Numbered from the stretch's first letter, positions 25,419-34,108 are shown. The stretch: 64,000 bases of DNA from Streptomyces cinnabarinus (GCF_027270315.1 NZ_CP114413.1:4526001-4590000), one strand, 5' to 3'. A program made the numbers and translations. The notes: generated by a model from the sequence alone, not told the origin.

Positions 25419-25456
25419 TCGGTTCCGCGCGCGAAGAACCGCGCGAACAAGGCTAG

Positions 25457-25515
25457 TTGACTCTGTGTCAGTGTCCAATCACAGTAGCGACAGAGACCTA
25501 TCGACTTATTTATAG
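25457..25515 (+). promoter_or_regulatory. Promoter and possible LysR operator
   Basis: TTGACT (25457-25462) is a clear -35; 17 bases later CACAGT is a poor -10. An AT-rich inverted repeat CTAT-N10-ATAG at 25498-25515, 50 bases before the LysR start, has the T-rich symmetry of LysR operators. Binding is inference. Confidence 0.4.
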
Positions 25516-25565
25516 TTGGGCGCGGCCGGGGGGCTGAGGGAGGTCGGAGAAGGGGAGGGTGCGCC

Positions 25566-26471
25566 ATGGACTTGGCCTTGCTGCGTACCTTCATCACGGT
25601 GCACCGGGCCGGTTCTTTCACCCGCGCCGCCGCGCTGCTCGGGCTGTCCCAGCCGGCCGTGACCTCCCAGATCCGCACCCTCGAACGGCAACTGGGCCGG
25701 CCTCTCTTCCTCCGCCAGGCCCGCGGGGTGACACCGACGACCATCGGCGACGAACTCGCGCACAAGGCGGCGCCCCATCTGGACGCGCTGGTGGAGATCA
25801 CGGAGGCCGGTCTCGACGACGAGTCCTCCTTACGGACGCTGCACCTCGCCGGGCCTCCCGAGTTCACCGCCGAGCGCGCGCTGCCCGCGCTCACCGAGCT
25901 GACCGGTGAGGACGGCCAGGGCTTCGCGCTGCGGGCGTCCTTCGGCAATGCCGAGGAGACGCTGGAGGGGCTGGCCGCCGGACATCATGATCTGGCCATC
26001 TGTACGGCCCGCCCACGCGGTGCCCTGCTCACCGCGACTCCGCTCTGCGACGAGGAGCACGTCCTGCTGGCCGCCCCGCGCTGGGCCGAGAAGATCGGTC
26101 CCGGGTCGCCGCGCCACAAGGGGGCTCCGGCACTGGACGAGGTTCCGGTGATCGAGGTGCATGAGTCGCTGCCCTTCGTCTCCCGCTACTGGGCCTCCGT
26201 CTTCGACTCCCGCCCGGCCGTCCCCGGCACCGTCATCGTCCCCGATCTACGAGCCGCCCTTGCCTGCGCCATCGCGGGCGCCGGTCTCGCGGTGCTGCCC
26301 CGCTATCTCTGCGCCCCCGCGCTGGACCGCGGCGAGGTCGTCTCCCTGCACGAACCCGCCGTACCACCCCTGCGGACGTACTTCCTGGTCGTGCGCACGG
26401 GCACGCTGGCGATGCCGCATGTCGCGCGCGCCCATGAGTGGCTACTGCACTCGGCGTCCGAATGGTGCTGA
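25566..26471 (+). CDS. LysR-family transcriptional regulator with a TTA codon
   Basis: 301 aa. The winged helix is at residues 1-60 (LLRTFITVHRAGSFTRAAAL, LSQPAVTSQIRTLERQLG) and the rest is a two-lobed effector-binding domain ending with FLVVRTGTLAMPHVARAHEWL. Start ATG follows GGAGGG. Codon 25830-25832 is TTA (the leucine of ESSLRTL), predicted to need bldA tRNA. Effector and targets are unknown; there is no divergently transcribed partner, since the upstream gene ends at a terminator. The stop lies inside the first copy of a 20-bp tandem duplication. Confidence 0.88.
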   Translation: MDLALLRTFITVHRAGSFTRAAALLGLSQPAVTSQIRTLERQLGRPLFLRQARGVTPTTIGDELAHKAAPHLDALVEITEAGLDDESSLRTLHLAGPPEFTAERALPALTELTGEDGQGFALRASFGNAEETLEGLAAGHHDLAICTARPRGALLTATPLCDEEHVLLAAPRWAEKIGPGSPRHKGAPALDEVPVIEVHESLPFVSRYWASVFDSRPAVPGTVIVPDLRAALACAIAGAGLAVLPRYLCAPALDRGEVVSLHEPAVPPLRTYFLVVRTGTLAMPHVARAHEWLLHSASEWC

Positions 26472-26500
26472 GCTCGATCGAATGGTGCTGAGCTCGATGT
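26461..26500 (+). repeat. 20-bp tandem duplication at the end of the LysR gene
   Basis: Copies at 26461-26480 and 26481-26500 agree at 18 of 20 bases (AATGGTGCTGAGCTCGAT then CG or GT). The first holds the LysR stop codon; the second runs directly into parS site 5. Confidence 0.9.
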
Positions 26501-26512
26501 TTCACGTGGAAC
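26499..26512. other. parS: parS site 5 (one mismatch)
   Basis: GTTTCACGTGGAAC, one mismatch from consensus (base 11), between the LysR gene and the Nudix gene. It begins in the last two bases of the tandem duplication. Confidence 0.7.
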
Positions 26513-26533
26513 CAGCCGGGCCACATTTCTCCC

Positions 26534-27016
26534 ATGACCGTCCGACCCGTGGTCAAGCGCACCGCCCGCGCCGTTCTGCTGGACGGTGACGACCTGATCC
26601 TGATCAAGCGCACCAAGCCGGGCGTGGATCCCTACTGGCTGACTCCCGGCGGCGGGGTCGAGCCGACGGACACGACCGTCGTGGACGCCCTCCATCGTGA
26701 GGTGTACGAGGAGCTCGGCGCCAAGATCGTCGATGTCGTGCCCTGCTTCGTCGACACCGTCGAGCACATCGGCGAGGACGGCGGCGCAACCGGCGTGAAG
26801 GTGCAGCACTTCTTCGTCTGCCGTCTGGAGTCGATGGACACGTCCCTCAGACACGGGCCGGAGATCGACGAACCGATCGGCGAGTACGAGATCGTGCGGG
26901 TGCCGTTCACCCGTGTCGGCATCGCCTCCGTCCACCTCGTTCCGCTGTCGCTGCGGCACTATCTCGACGGCAACATCGAGGGCGTACGGGCGATGCACGC
27001 GCCGGACCTGGGCTGA
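26534..27016 (+). CDS. Nudix hydrolase
   Basis: 160 aa with the Nudix box at residues 38-61: GGVEPTD, then VDALHREVYEELG. The catalytic REVYEELG is intact. The first Glu of the classical pattern (G-x5-E) is Thr here, a change seen in other active members since that residue is structural. The family cleaves X-linked nucleoside diphosphates; substrate unknown. Its stop is two bases from that of the convergent flavohaemoprotein gene. Confidence 0.85.
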   Translation: MTVRPVVKRTARAVLLDGDDLILIKRTKPGVDPYWLTPGGGVEPTDTTVVDALHREVYEELGAKIVDVVPCFVDTVEHIGEDGGATGVKVQHFFVCRLESMDTSLRHGPEIDEPIGEYEIVRVPFTRVGIASVHLVPLSLRHYLDGNIEGVRAMHAPDLG

Positions 27017-27018
27017 GC

Positions 27019-28221
27019 TCAGCCGCCCGCGGTGACGAGTTCCTCCAGCGCGTCATGGCGGATGCGCGCCGAGGGGATCCCGCTGGCCCTGAGGACGTCC
27101 ACACCGCTGCGGATCATGCCCGGCGGGCCCGAGACATAGGCGTCGTACTCGTACCAGGGGCCGAACGACCGGATGGCATCGGGCAGCTGGATCAGTCCGT
27201 TCCGGTCGACGACGGGACGGACCTCCAGCCAGGGGTGGGACTGCTGGAGCCGGAGCATGGTGTCGATGTCGTAGAGGTCGTGATCGCTGCGGGCACCGTA
27301 GAACACCTCGACCGGGCGCCGCTCGCCGCGCTCGGCGACATCCTCGACCAGGGCCTTGATGGGGGCTATGCCGGTGCCGCCACCCAGGCACAGCAGTCCG
27401 CTGTCGGTGCTGTGGTCGACGGTCATCGAGCCGGCCGGCGGCCCCAGCCGGAGGATGTCGCCCGGGCGGGCCCGGTGCACAAGCGCGTTCGACACCCACC
27501 CGGCGGGCACGGCCTTCACATGGAACGACAGCAGACCGTCGGAGCGCGGCGCGGAGGCGAAGGAGTAGTGCCGCCAGATCCGCGGCCACCAGGGCGTCTC
27601 CAGGCTGGTGTACTGGCCCGCGAGGAAGGGATAGGGCTGGTCGGGGCGGACGGTGACGACGGCGATGTCCCGGGTCCGCAGTTCGTGCGAGACGACCTCC
27701 GCGTACCACCAGGCCGGAGCGCGCAGCTCGTCCGAGGCCGCAGCGTCGATCATCACCTGCGAGATCGTCGTGTACGTCCGCACCCAGGCCGCCTCCGTCT
27801 CCGCGTCCCAGACGGAGGCGTACCTGCTCAGCGCCCCGATCAGGCACTCGCCCACGGCCGGGTAGTGCTCGGCGCGGGTGCCGTACTTGCCGTGGCCCCG
27901 GCCCAGGTTCTGGAGATACGCGACCAGCACCTCGGTGTTGTCGATGTGCTCGGCGGCCGTGAGCAGCGCCTTGAGCAGCCGGTCCCGCTGGGTGTCCATC
28001 GCGGCCGGGAACAGGGAGCGCAGCTCGGGGTGGCGTACGAAGAGCAGGGCGTAGAAGTAGGACGTCACCTTGTCGGCCACCGGGCCGACTTCGGCCATCG
28101 TCCGGCGGATCAGAACGGCGTCCGGTGAATCCTGCTGAGCGAGTTCGGGGCGGGGCGCGAACCAGTCGCCCCCGCCGCCGGAAGTGCCGTTGTCGGCCGG
28201 CGTGGTGGTCGGAGCGTCCAT
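27019..28221 (-). CDS. Flavohaemoprotein (nitric oxide dioxygenase type)
   Basis: 400 aa, the usual length of bacterial Hmp. Residues 35-170 are a globin with the distal-pocket Tyr in SYFYALLFVRHPELRSLF and the proximal His in HYPAVGECLIGALS. Then comes an FAD-binding domain (WRHYSFASAP) and an NAD-binding domain (CLGGGTGIAPIKALV). Such proteins oxidise NO to nitrate with O2 and NADH in the cytoplasm. The first 25 residues are Gly/Thr-rich and extra. No NsrR- or DasR-type operator could be recognised upstream. Confidence 0.87.
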   Translation of the reverse strand: MDAPTTTPADNGTSGGGGDWFAPRPELAQQDSPDAVLIRRTMAEVGPVADKVTSYFYALLFVRHPELRSLFPAAMDTQRDRLLKALLTAAEHIDNTEVLVAYLQNLGRGHGKYGTRAEHYPAVGECLIGALSRYASVWDAETEAAWVRTYTTISQVMIDAAASDELRAPAWWYAEVVSHELRTRDIAVVTVRPDQPYPFLAGQYTSLETPWWPRIWRHYSFASAPRSDGLLSFHVKAVPAGWVSNALVHRARPGDILRLGPPAGSMTVDHSTDSGLLCLGGGTGIAPIKALVEDVAERGERRPVEVFYGARSDHDLYDIDTMLRLQQSHPWLEVRPVVDRNGLIQLPDAIRSFGPWYEYDAYVSGPPGMIRSGVDVLRASGIPSARIRHDALEELVTAGG

Positions 28222-28586
28222 GGTGTGTGCCTCGCCTCGAACATCTTTCGGTCGGTCTGCGCACTTCCGTGTCGGAAGATGCCTGCTTCCCCCGCAGACG
28301 GCTTGCTGTCCCGTTCGGTGCCACGGCCGATGCGGCCACAGTCAACCCGGATCAACACGGGGTGCTGCCGCATAAGCGCAAATGCGGGTCTTCGATCACT
28401 CCGTCCCGTTAGGCTCTATCGCCCTGTTCTCGGTGCGCACGGGTCCCGGTGCGCTCCTTCCGGAGGCCGTCCCGGATGCGAACGGGACGCCGAACCGGAG
28501 TCGACCCTACCGGCCGACGGCGCCCGCACAAGCCCCTCCTTTCCCTGTCACTTGTCGACCAGGGGCGACGCTCCGATTTCGTTCAA
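28222..28586. other. 365-base non-coding interval
   Basis: It lies between the flavohaemoprotein start (-) and the HAD phosphatase stop (-). The only clear structure is the inverted repeat CCGCAT-N8-ATGCGG at 28368-28387, with TTGACT (complement of 28340-28345) a little closer to the flavohaemoprotein gene. No supported ORF or RNA gene is seen. Confidence 0.4.
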
Positions 28587-29219
28587 CTACCCGGCGGGCT
28601 GCACCAATTCATAGGCTTCCCACAGATCCCTCCCCATGTAGGCGTGGGTCGCCAGCCCGGTCAGATGACGATCCGCGTTGACCGCCACCGAGATCGGTAC
28701 GACAGCGAACAGTTCGGTGTCCGACATGGAGTCGCCATAGGCGATGCAGTCGGTCCGGGTGACTCCGAACTCCGTGCACAAGCGGTCGGCTATGCGCACT
28801 TTGGCGGCGGCACTGAGAACTCCGGCCGGATCGACCGGCTCGGTGAACGGCACGGCGGGGAAGCGGGACCCATGGGCCGCGTGCGCGCCCCAGCCGATGA
28901 GCCGCTCGACGAAGAAGGAGGGCGAGAGGGAGACGACGGCGCAGTAGTCCCCCTGCCGTCGGATCTCCGCCCAGACCTCACGGATCCGCGCCAGCCAGGG
29001 AGCCCCCTCGAAAGCGGCCGTGACATGCGCGTCGGTGAGTTCCGCCCAGAGCGCGTGGGCCCGCACCGCGTACTCCGGCGGGTCGATCCTGCCCTCGGAG
29101 ATCGCCCGGTCCAGCGCCACCGCCTCGGCCTCCAGGCCGAGTTGCCGTGAGATCTCCACGGGGGCGGTGCTCCCGTGCAGCAAGGTGCCGTCGAGGTCGA
29201 AGAGATGCAGTCTCGCCAT
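28587..29219 (-). CDS. HAD-IB family (SerB-like) phosphatase
   Basis: 210 aa. Motif I FDLDGTLLHGS is at the N-terminus. The cap region is the small helical SerB/HAD-IB type, motif II is the serine in VVSLSPSF, and motif III/IV is the GDSMSDTELF region with a Lys at AAKVRIAD. It should dephosphorylate a small phospho-compound in the cytoplasm; phosphoserine is possible but unproven. The start at 29219 is preceded by TAGCCT eight bases upstream, so the mRNA is probably leaderless. Confidence 0.82.
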   Translation of the reverse strand: MARLHLFDLDGTLLHGSTAPVEISRQLGLEAEAVALDRAISEGRIDPPEYAVRAHALWAELTDAHVTAAFEGAPWLARIREVWAEIRRQGDYCAVVSLSPSFFVERLIGWGAHAAHGSRFPAVPFTEPVDPAGVLSAAAKVRIADRLCTEFGVTRTDCIAYGDSMSDTELFAVVPISVAVNADRHLTGLATHAYMGRDLWEAYELVQPAG

Positions 29220-29289
29220 GACCGATGAGGCTAGTGCGCCGGTCGACACCCGGGTTCATCGCTTGAGACTGGTGCACTGTTCGTCCATG

Positions 29290-29303
29290 TTTCACGTGAA
29301 ACA
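29290..29303. other. parS: parS site 6 (exact)
   Basis: Exact GTTTCACGTGAAAC in the divergent gap between the HAD-IB gene and the tandem GNAT gene, about 70 bases upstream of the former's start. Confidence 0.9.
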
Positions 29304-29413
29304 GCCTGCGCAGACCGCCGTCCTGTGACCTTGGCCATGACGTGGCCAAAAGCTCCTACGTCTCACCGGAAACGGCTGGACGCCGAGGGCACCGGTCAGA
29401 CAGCCTGACCTGC

Positions 29414-30280
29414 GTGCCGACTCCTTCCGCCGCCGCTCTGCCCATCCGCCGTCTGACGCTCCGCGATCTCACCGCCTGCGCCGACCTGTCCGAGAACCGG
29501 GGATGGCCCCGGGAGGAACACAAGTGGGGCTTCCTCCTCACCGCCGGGAAGGGCTACGGCATCGACGACCCCGAGGGCGGGCTCGTCAGCGCCTGCGTGG
29601 TCACCCGGTACGGCCCGCACGAACGCCCCGATCTGGCGGCCATCGGCATGGTGCTGGTCGCCGAACGGCACGCTCGTCGGGGCATCGGACGCCATCTGAT
29701 GCGGCACGTCGTCTCGGCCATGGACACCGTTCCGCTGACTCTGCACGCGACGCCGAACGGCCGGCCCCTGTACGAGGAGCTCGGCTTCAAGGCCACCGGC
29801 CGGGCGGAGATGCTGCACGGCCGTTTCACGCCCCGAGGAGCGGAACCGCGGGTCGCCACGCGCGCGGCCACCGCCGAGGACCTCGCCGCGATCCTCCGGC
29901 TCGACGAGGAGGTCTTCGGCTCGGACCGCACCCCGCTCATCACCCGGCTGCCCGCCTTCGCCGACCAGCTGCGGGTCGCCGAGGAGGACAGCCGGATCAC
30001 CGGGTACGCGGCGGCCTGGCCCAACATGGACACCCATGTCGTGGGCCCGCTGATCGCCCAGGACACCCGGACCGCACAGGCCCTGATCTCCTCCCTCGCC
30101 GCCCACACCGACCGCCCGCTGCGCACCGACATCGACGTACGGCACGAGGAACTGCTGGCCTGGGCCAAGGAGCGGGGCCTGGCCTCCGTCGCCTTCAACG
30201 CGGTGATGACCTACGGCATGGACGAGCTGCCCGGGGACTGGCAGCGCCGGTTCGCCCCGCTCACGGTGGCGGCGGGCTGA
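29414..30280 (+). CDS. Tandem GNAT acetyltransferase
   Basis: 288 aa with two acetyltransferase-like halves. In the first, IGMVLVAERHARRGIGRHLM near residue 85 has the acetyl-CoA loop (R-x-x-G-x-G-R). The second half (from about 155) keeps the fold landmarks EDLAAILRLDEEVFG and ITGYAAAWPN but its CoA loop is degenerate. One active and one inactive half is the usual arrangement for this subgroup. Substrate unknown. GTG 29414 is favoured because CAGCCT lies seven bases upstream; the longer frame to 29342 starts close to parS. Confidence 0.78.
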   Translation: MPTPSAAALPIRRLTLRDLTACADLSENRGWPREEHKWGFLLTAGKGYGIDDPEGGLVSACVVTRYGPHERPDLAAIGMVLVAERHARRGIGRHLMRHVVSAMDTVPLTLHATPNGRPLYEELGFKATGRAEMLHGRFTPRGAEPRVATRAATAEDLAAILRLDEEVFGSDRTPLITRLPAFADQLRVAEEDSRITGYAAAWPNMDTHVVGPLIAQDTRTAQALISSLAAHTDRPLRTDIDVRHEELLAWAKERGLASVAFNAVMTYGMDELPGDWQRRFAPLTVAAG

Positions 30281-30297
30281 ACCCCGCGAACACGATG

Positions 30298-30326
30298 AAC
30301 GCCGGTTCCCGTAAGGAACCGGCGTT
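30298..30326. terminator. Bidirectional terminator
   Basis: AACGCCGGTTCC and GGAACCGGCGTT form a perfect 12-bp stem with a five-base loop between the convergent GNAT and MFS genes. Confidence 0.9.
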
Positions 30327-30335
30327 GTCGGTCGG

Positions 30336-31544
30336 TCAGACCTGGGCGAGCGTCTGTTCCTCGGCGTGCGCGCTCGCGGCCACCGCGGCACTGGGCCTGC
30401 GGTCCCGGCGCTCCAGGGCCGCCGAGAGGAAGGCCAGCAGCAGCGCGGCCGCGGCGAGGGCGGCGCCGACCCAGTTGGGGGAGGTGTAGCCGAGGCCGGC
30501 CGCGATGACCAGACCGCCGAGCCAGGCGGAGAGCGCGTTGCCGAGGTTGAAGGCGCCGATGTTCACGGCGGAGGCCAGCGTCGGAGCGCCGTGCGCCTGG
30601 TCCAGGACGCGCTTCTGCAGCGGCGGCACCGTGGCGAAGCCGAGGGCGCCAATGAGCGCGATGGTGACGGCCGCGAGGACCTTGTTGTGGGCGGTGAGGG
30701 TGAACAGAGCCAGCACCACGGCGAGGGCGCCCAGCGAGACGTACAGCAGCGGCATCAGCGCGCGGTCGGCGAGCTTGCCGCCGACGAGGTTGCCGACGAC
30801 CATGCCGAGCCCGAAGAGGACCAGCAACCAGGTGACCGAGCCCTCGGCGAATCCGGCGGCGTGGGTCATCATCGGCGCGATGTAGGTGATGGCCGCGAAG
30901 ACCCCGCCGAAGCCGAGCACGGTCATCGCCATCGCCAGCAGGACCTGGGCGTTCTTGAAGGCGGCCAGCTCATGGCGCAGCCGTACGCCTTCCGGCCGGG
31001 GCAGGTCGGGGACCAGCCGGGCGATACCGACGAGGCCGACCACACCGAGTGCGGCGACGATGCCGAAGGTGACCCGCCAGCCGACGGTCTGTCCGACGAA
31101 GGTGCCGAGCGGCACGCCGACCACATTGGCGACGGTCAGTCCGGTGAACATCATCGCGATGGCGCCCGCCTTCTTGTCCGGGGCGACCAGCTCGGCGGCG
31201 ACGACCGATCCGATGCCGAAGAAGGCACCGTGGGCGAGTGAGGCGACCACCCGGCCGATCAGCACGACGGCGAAGGCGGGGGCGAGTGCGGACAGCAGGT
31301 TCCCTGCGATGAACAGGGCCATCAGCAGCATCAGCATCCGCTTGCGGGAGACCTTGGTGCCGAGCACGGTCATCAGCGGCGCTCCGACCACCACACCGAG
31401 GGCGTAGCCGGTCACGAGCAGACCCGCGGTGGGGATCGAGACCCCGAAGTCGCTCGCGACCTCAGGCAGCAAGCCCATGATCACGAACTCGGTGGTTCCG
31501 ATTCCGAAGGCCCCGATCGCCAGGGCCAGGAGCGCGAGCGGCAT
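30336..31544 (-). CDS. MFS efflux transporter (DHA1 type)
   Basis: 402 aa with about twelve hydrophobic helices. The N-terminal MPLALLALAIGAFGIGTTEFVIMGLLPEV region is typical of the DHA1 drug/sugar exporters that include AraJ and chloramphenicol exporters. A conserved loop K-x-RKR follows helix 2/3 (GTKVSRKRML). I use ATG 31544; the longer open frame to 31916 overlaps the divergent MarR gene. That regulator probably represses it through the shared operator at 31598-31622. Substrate unknown. Confidence 0.88.
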   Translation of the reverse strand: MPLALLALAIGAFGIGTTEFVIMGLLPEVASDFGVSIPTAGLLVTGYALGVVVGAPLMTVLGTKVSRKRMLMLLMALFIAGNLLSALAPAFAVVLIGRVVASLAHGAFFGIGSVVAAELVAPDKKAGAIAMMFTGLTVANVVGVPLGTFVGQTVGWRVTFGIVAALGVVGLVGIARLVPDLPRPEGVRLRHELAAFKNAQVLLAMAMTVLGFGGVFAAITYIAPMMTHAAGFAEGSVTWLLVLFGLGMVVGNLVGGKLADRALMPLLYVSLGALAVVLALFTLTAHNKVLAAVTIALIGALGFATVPPLQKRVLDQAHGAPTLASAVNIGAFNLGNALSAWLGGLVIAAGLGYTSPNWVGAALAAAALLLAFLSAALERRDRRPSAAVAASAHAEEQTLAQV

Positions 31545-31597
31545 GGGATGCCACCTTCCCAGAAGATTGCAGGAGAGCTTTACGTGCCAACACAATA

Positions 31598-31622
31598 CTT
31601 GCGCACGCGCTATATTTGCAAG
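31598..31622. promoter_or_regulatory. Shared MarR-type operator and overlapping promoters
   Basis: CTTGC and GCAAG arms 15 bases apart lie between the divergent MFS and MarR genes. On the minus strand TTGCAA and TATTGT, 18 bases apart, make a good promoter for the MFS gene that spans the repeat. On the plus strand TATATT (31611-31616) is a likely -10 for marR. A regulator bound here would block both. Confidence 0.55.
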
Positions 31623-31683
31623 CGATGGCAATTGCGGTCCTGGTCTACCCTGGCTGCGGCCGCTCAGGGACGAAGGAGACCCC

Positions 31684-32157
31684 ATGACAGCGACGGATCC
31701 CGCGCTCACCGCCCTCGCCCAGGGCTGGTGCGCCCTGTCCCTGCTGCACGGGCGGATCGAGCCCCACATCGAACGCGCCCTCCAGTCCGGGCACGACCTC
31801 AGCGCACGGGAGTACTCCCTGCTCGACGTCCTGAGCCGCCAGCACGACGGCGAGGGCGGCCACCTCCAGATGAAGCAGGTCGCCGACGCGGTCGTGCTCA
31901 GCCAGAGCGCCACCACCCGTCTGGTGACCCGCCTGGAGGACCGCGGACTGCTGACCCGCTACCTGTGCCGCACGGACCGGCGCGGGATCTACACCGACGT
32001 CACCGAGTCGGGCCTGCAACTCCTGGAGGAGGCCCGGCCGACCAATGACGGCGCCCTGCGGGAGGCACTGGATGCGGCCGCCAGGAACCCCGAACTGGAG
32101 CCGCTGGTACGGGTCGTGGAGTCCCTGCGCGTTCCCGTCGTCCCCGCGCAGGCATGA
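31684..32157 (+). CDS. MarR-family regulator
   Basis: 157 aa. The winged helix is in LSAREYSLLDVLSRQHDGEGG, MKQVADAVVLSQSATTRLVTRLEDRGLLTR with the wing basic residues CRTDRRGIYTDVTESG. MarR dimers respond to phenolic or drug ligands and usually regulate the divergently encoded exporter, here the MFS gene. Start ATG has GAAGGAG six bases upstream. Confidence 0.9.
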   Translation: MTATDPALTALAQGWCALSLLHGRIEPHIERALQSGHDLSAREYSLLDVLSRQHDGEGGHLQMKQVADAVVLSQSATTRLVTRLEDRGLLTRYLCRTDRRGIYTDVTESGLQLLEEARPTNDGALREALDAAARNPELEPLVRVVESLRVPVVPAQA

Positions 32158-32195
32158 ACCGGCCTGGTCCGGCAGCCCCGCATAGGGTGGGCGCC

Positions 32196-32648
32196 ATGGG
32201 AGATCTTGAGATACGCCCCGCCACCGCGGACGACATCCCGGCGATCGTCGCGATGCTCGCCGACGACCCGCTGGGCGCCCAGCGCGAGTCACCGGACGAC
32301 CTGACCCCCTATCTGTCGGCCCTGGAGCGCCTGAGCCGCGATCCCCACCAGTTCCTGGTGGTGGCCGACCGGGACGGGCAGGTCGTCGGAACCCTCCAGC
32401 TCACGATCATCCCCGGCCTCTCCCGCAAGGGTGCGACCCGCTCGATCATCGAGGCCGTCCGGATCCACGCCGACGAGCGGGGCAGCGGCCTGGGAACGCA
32501 GTTCATCGAGTGGGCGGTCGAGGAGTCCCGCCGCCAGGGCTGTTCTCTGGTCCAGTTGACCTCGGACGCCTCCCGCACCGACGCCCACCGCTTCTACGAG
32601 CGACTCGGGTTCACGGCCTCGCATGTGGGCTTCAAGCTCGCGCTGTGA
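32196..32648 (+). CDS. GNAT acetyltransferase
   Basis: 150 aa, single GNAT domain. VRIHADERGSGLGTQFIEWA is the acetyl-CoA loop and the C-terminal FYERLGFTASHVGFKL is typical. Start ATG is seven bases after TAGGGT, suggesting a leaderless mRNA separate from marR. Substrate unknown. Confidence 0.85.
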   Translation: MGDLEIRPATADDIPAIVAMLADDPLGAQRESPDDLTPYLSALERLSRDPHQFLVVADRDGQVVGTLQLTIIPGLSRKGATRSIIEAVRIHADERGSGLGTQFIEWAVEESRRQGCSLVQLTSDASRTDAHRFYERLGFTASHVGFKLAL

Positions 32649-32670
32649 GAAGGCGACGTCCTGTTGAGTG

Positions 32671-32714
32671 GCGAGGCGGGGTCCTGTTTCACGTGAAACA
32701 GGACCCCGCCTCGC
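32671..32714. repeat. 44-bp perfect palindrome centred on parS site 7
   Basis: Two perfect 22-base arms meet at the centre of parS site 7. The outer 15 bases of each arm (GCGAGGCGGGGTCCT and its complement) are not parS sequence. It lies between the convergent GNAT (ends 32648) and serine hydrolase (ends 32723) genes, where a terminator is expected and no other hairpin is seen. Confidence 0.9.
32686..32699. other. parS: parS site 7 (exact)
   Basis: Exact GTTTCACGTGAAAC at the centre of the 44-bp palindrome 32671-32714. Confidence 0.92.
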
Positions 32715-32722
32715 TCTGACCG

Positions 32723-34108
32723 CTACCCGATGCCCCGCCAGCCCTCCGGATCCACTCCACCCGGCACCGGAGCCCCCTCGTCGTACGGCTGACGCGTGAA
32801 CACGAACGACCCGAGGTCCAGATGACTCACGCTCCCGTCAGAGCGCCGTACGGCCCGCAGCGGCTCTCCGGCGTAGTAGCCCTCCAGGCCGGTCCAGGTG
32901 CCGTCGCCATTGGCCCGGAACCGTGAGCGACGCCCCTTGCCGGACAGCGGCTCCAGCGAGACGAGCCCGTCGGCCGTCACCCTCAGCGCGAAGGCATGCG
33001 TCCCCCAGTACCACTGCCCCGCCAACTCCAGTACGCCCGGATCGACTTCGGCCATCGGCCGCCAGGGTTCCGGGATCCGCGGCTCCGCCTCGGCCACGAT
33101 GCGCACCAGATCGGCAGCGACCAGCGAGAGCAGCGGCCCCGAGGTGCAGTTGGCGAGCACCACCGCGGCGACGTCGTCGCTCTCGCTGAAGAAGAGGCTC
33201 GCCAGAAAGCCCGGCAACGAGCCCGAGTGCCCCGCGAGCAGTCGGCCGTCCCGGTGCTGGATCTGCATCCCGAGCCCGTACGCGGCACCGTCGGCGACGT
33301 CCGCGGCCTCGCCCGGCGCGGCCGGCGTCCGCATCTCCCGGACGCTCTCCGCGCTCAGCACCCGGTCGTCCCCCTGGATCAGGAAGGCCGCGAACCGCGC
33401 CAAGTCGGCCGTGGTGGACCACAGTTGACCGGCAGGAGCCATTCGCCCGAGATCCTCGGCGGGCTCCGGCAGCATCGCGTCGGCCCATGGATGCACCGCC
33501 CAGCCCCCCGCATGCGGTGCCCGCGGTCCCCCGCTGGTACGGCTCAGGCCCAGCGGTTCAAGCACTTCCCGTCGCAGCACGTCCTCCCAGGGCTCCCCGC
33601 GCAGCTTCTCCACGAGCGCGCCCAGCAGGGTGTAGCCGGGGTTGGAGTAGTGGTGACGGCGGCCGACAGGATGCAGCAAGGGCTGCTCGCCCAGCACATC
33701 GGAGAGTCCGGGCCGCAAGGATCCGGGCGTCCGCTCCCACCAGGGCCCCGGCGACTCGGCGGCCAGCCCCCCGGTGTGGGCGAGGAGTTCGGCGACGGTG
33801 GCCTCCCCCGCGCCGGTCCCGGGCAGATGCTTCTCCAACGGGTCCCCGAGGTCGAGCAGCCCCTCGTCCCGCAGCCGCAGCACCAGAACGGCCGTGAAGG
33901 TCTTGGTGATCGAGCCGATCCGGTACTGCACGTTCTCGTTCGGCACCTCCCCGTCCACACAGCTCCGGGCCCCGTGCCACACCGCCTGCCCGTCCCGTAC
34001 GACCGCCGCGACCAGTGAGGGCGCGCGCCCCTCGGACTGGGCCACGGCGATCCGGTGCAGCAAGGCCCGCCGGGTGCCGGGCAGCAACTCTTCCTGAGGT
34101 GTCGTCAT
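32723..34108 (-). CDS. Serine hydrolase of the beta-lactamase/PBP (class C-like) family
   Basis: 461 aa. The catalytic SxxK is SITK near residue 64, and the Tyr-x-Asn-type motif is in HYSNPGYTLLG near 153. The third motif may be GHSGSLPGF. There is no clear signal peptide, so it is probably cytoplasmic, like many esterase/peptidase members. The C-terminal ~110 residues form an extra domain found in such hydrolases. I chose ATG 34108, the start of MTTPQEELLPG. Beta-lactamase activity cannot be claimed from sequence. Confidence 0.82.
   Translation of the reverse strand: MTTPQEELLPGTRRALLHRIAVAQSEGRAPSLVAAVVRDGQAVWHGARSCVDGEVPNENVQYRIGSITKTFTAVLVLRLRDEGLLDLGDPLEKHLPGTGAGEATVAELLAHTGGLAAESPGPWWERTPGSLRPGLSDVLGEQPLLHPVGRRHHYSNPGYTLLGALVEKLRGEPWEDVLRREVLEPLGLSRTSGGPRAPHAGGWAVHPWADAMLPEPAEDLGRMAPAGQLWSTTADLARFAAFLIQGDDRVLSAESVREMRTPAAPGEAADVADGAAYGLGMQIQHRDGRLLAGHSGSLPGFLASLFFSESDDVAAVVLANCTSGPLLSLVAADLVRIVAEAEPRIPEPWRPMAEVDPGVLELAGQWYWGTHAFALRVTADGLVSLEPLSGKGRRSRFRANGDGTWTGLEGYYAGEPLRAVRRSDGSVSHLDLGSFVFTRQPYDEGAPVPGGVDPEGWRGIG

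Noticed and set aside
28382..28681. 99-codon plus-strand frame in the 28.4 kb gap
   Set aside because: Second half overlaps the HAD-IB gene antisense, Pro/Arg-rich, and no ribosome site or conserved motif is visible.
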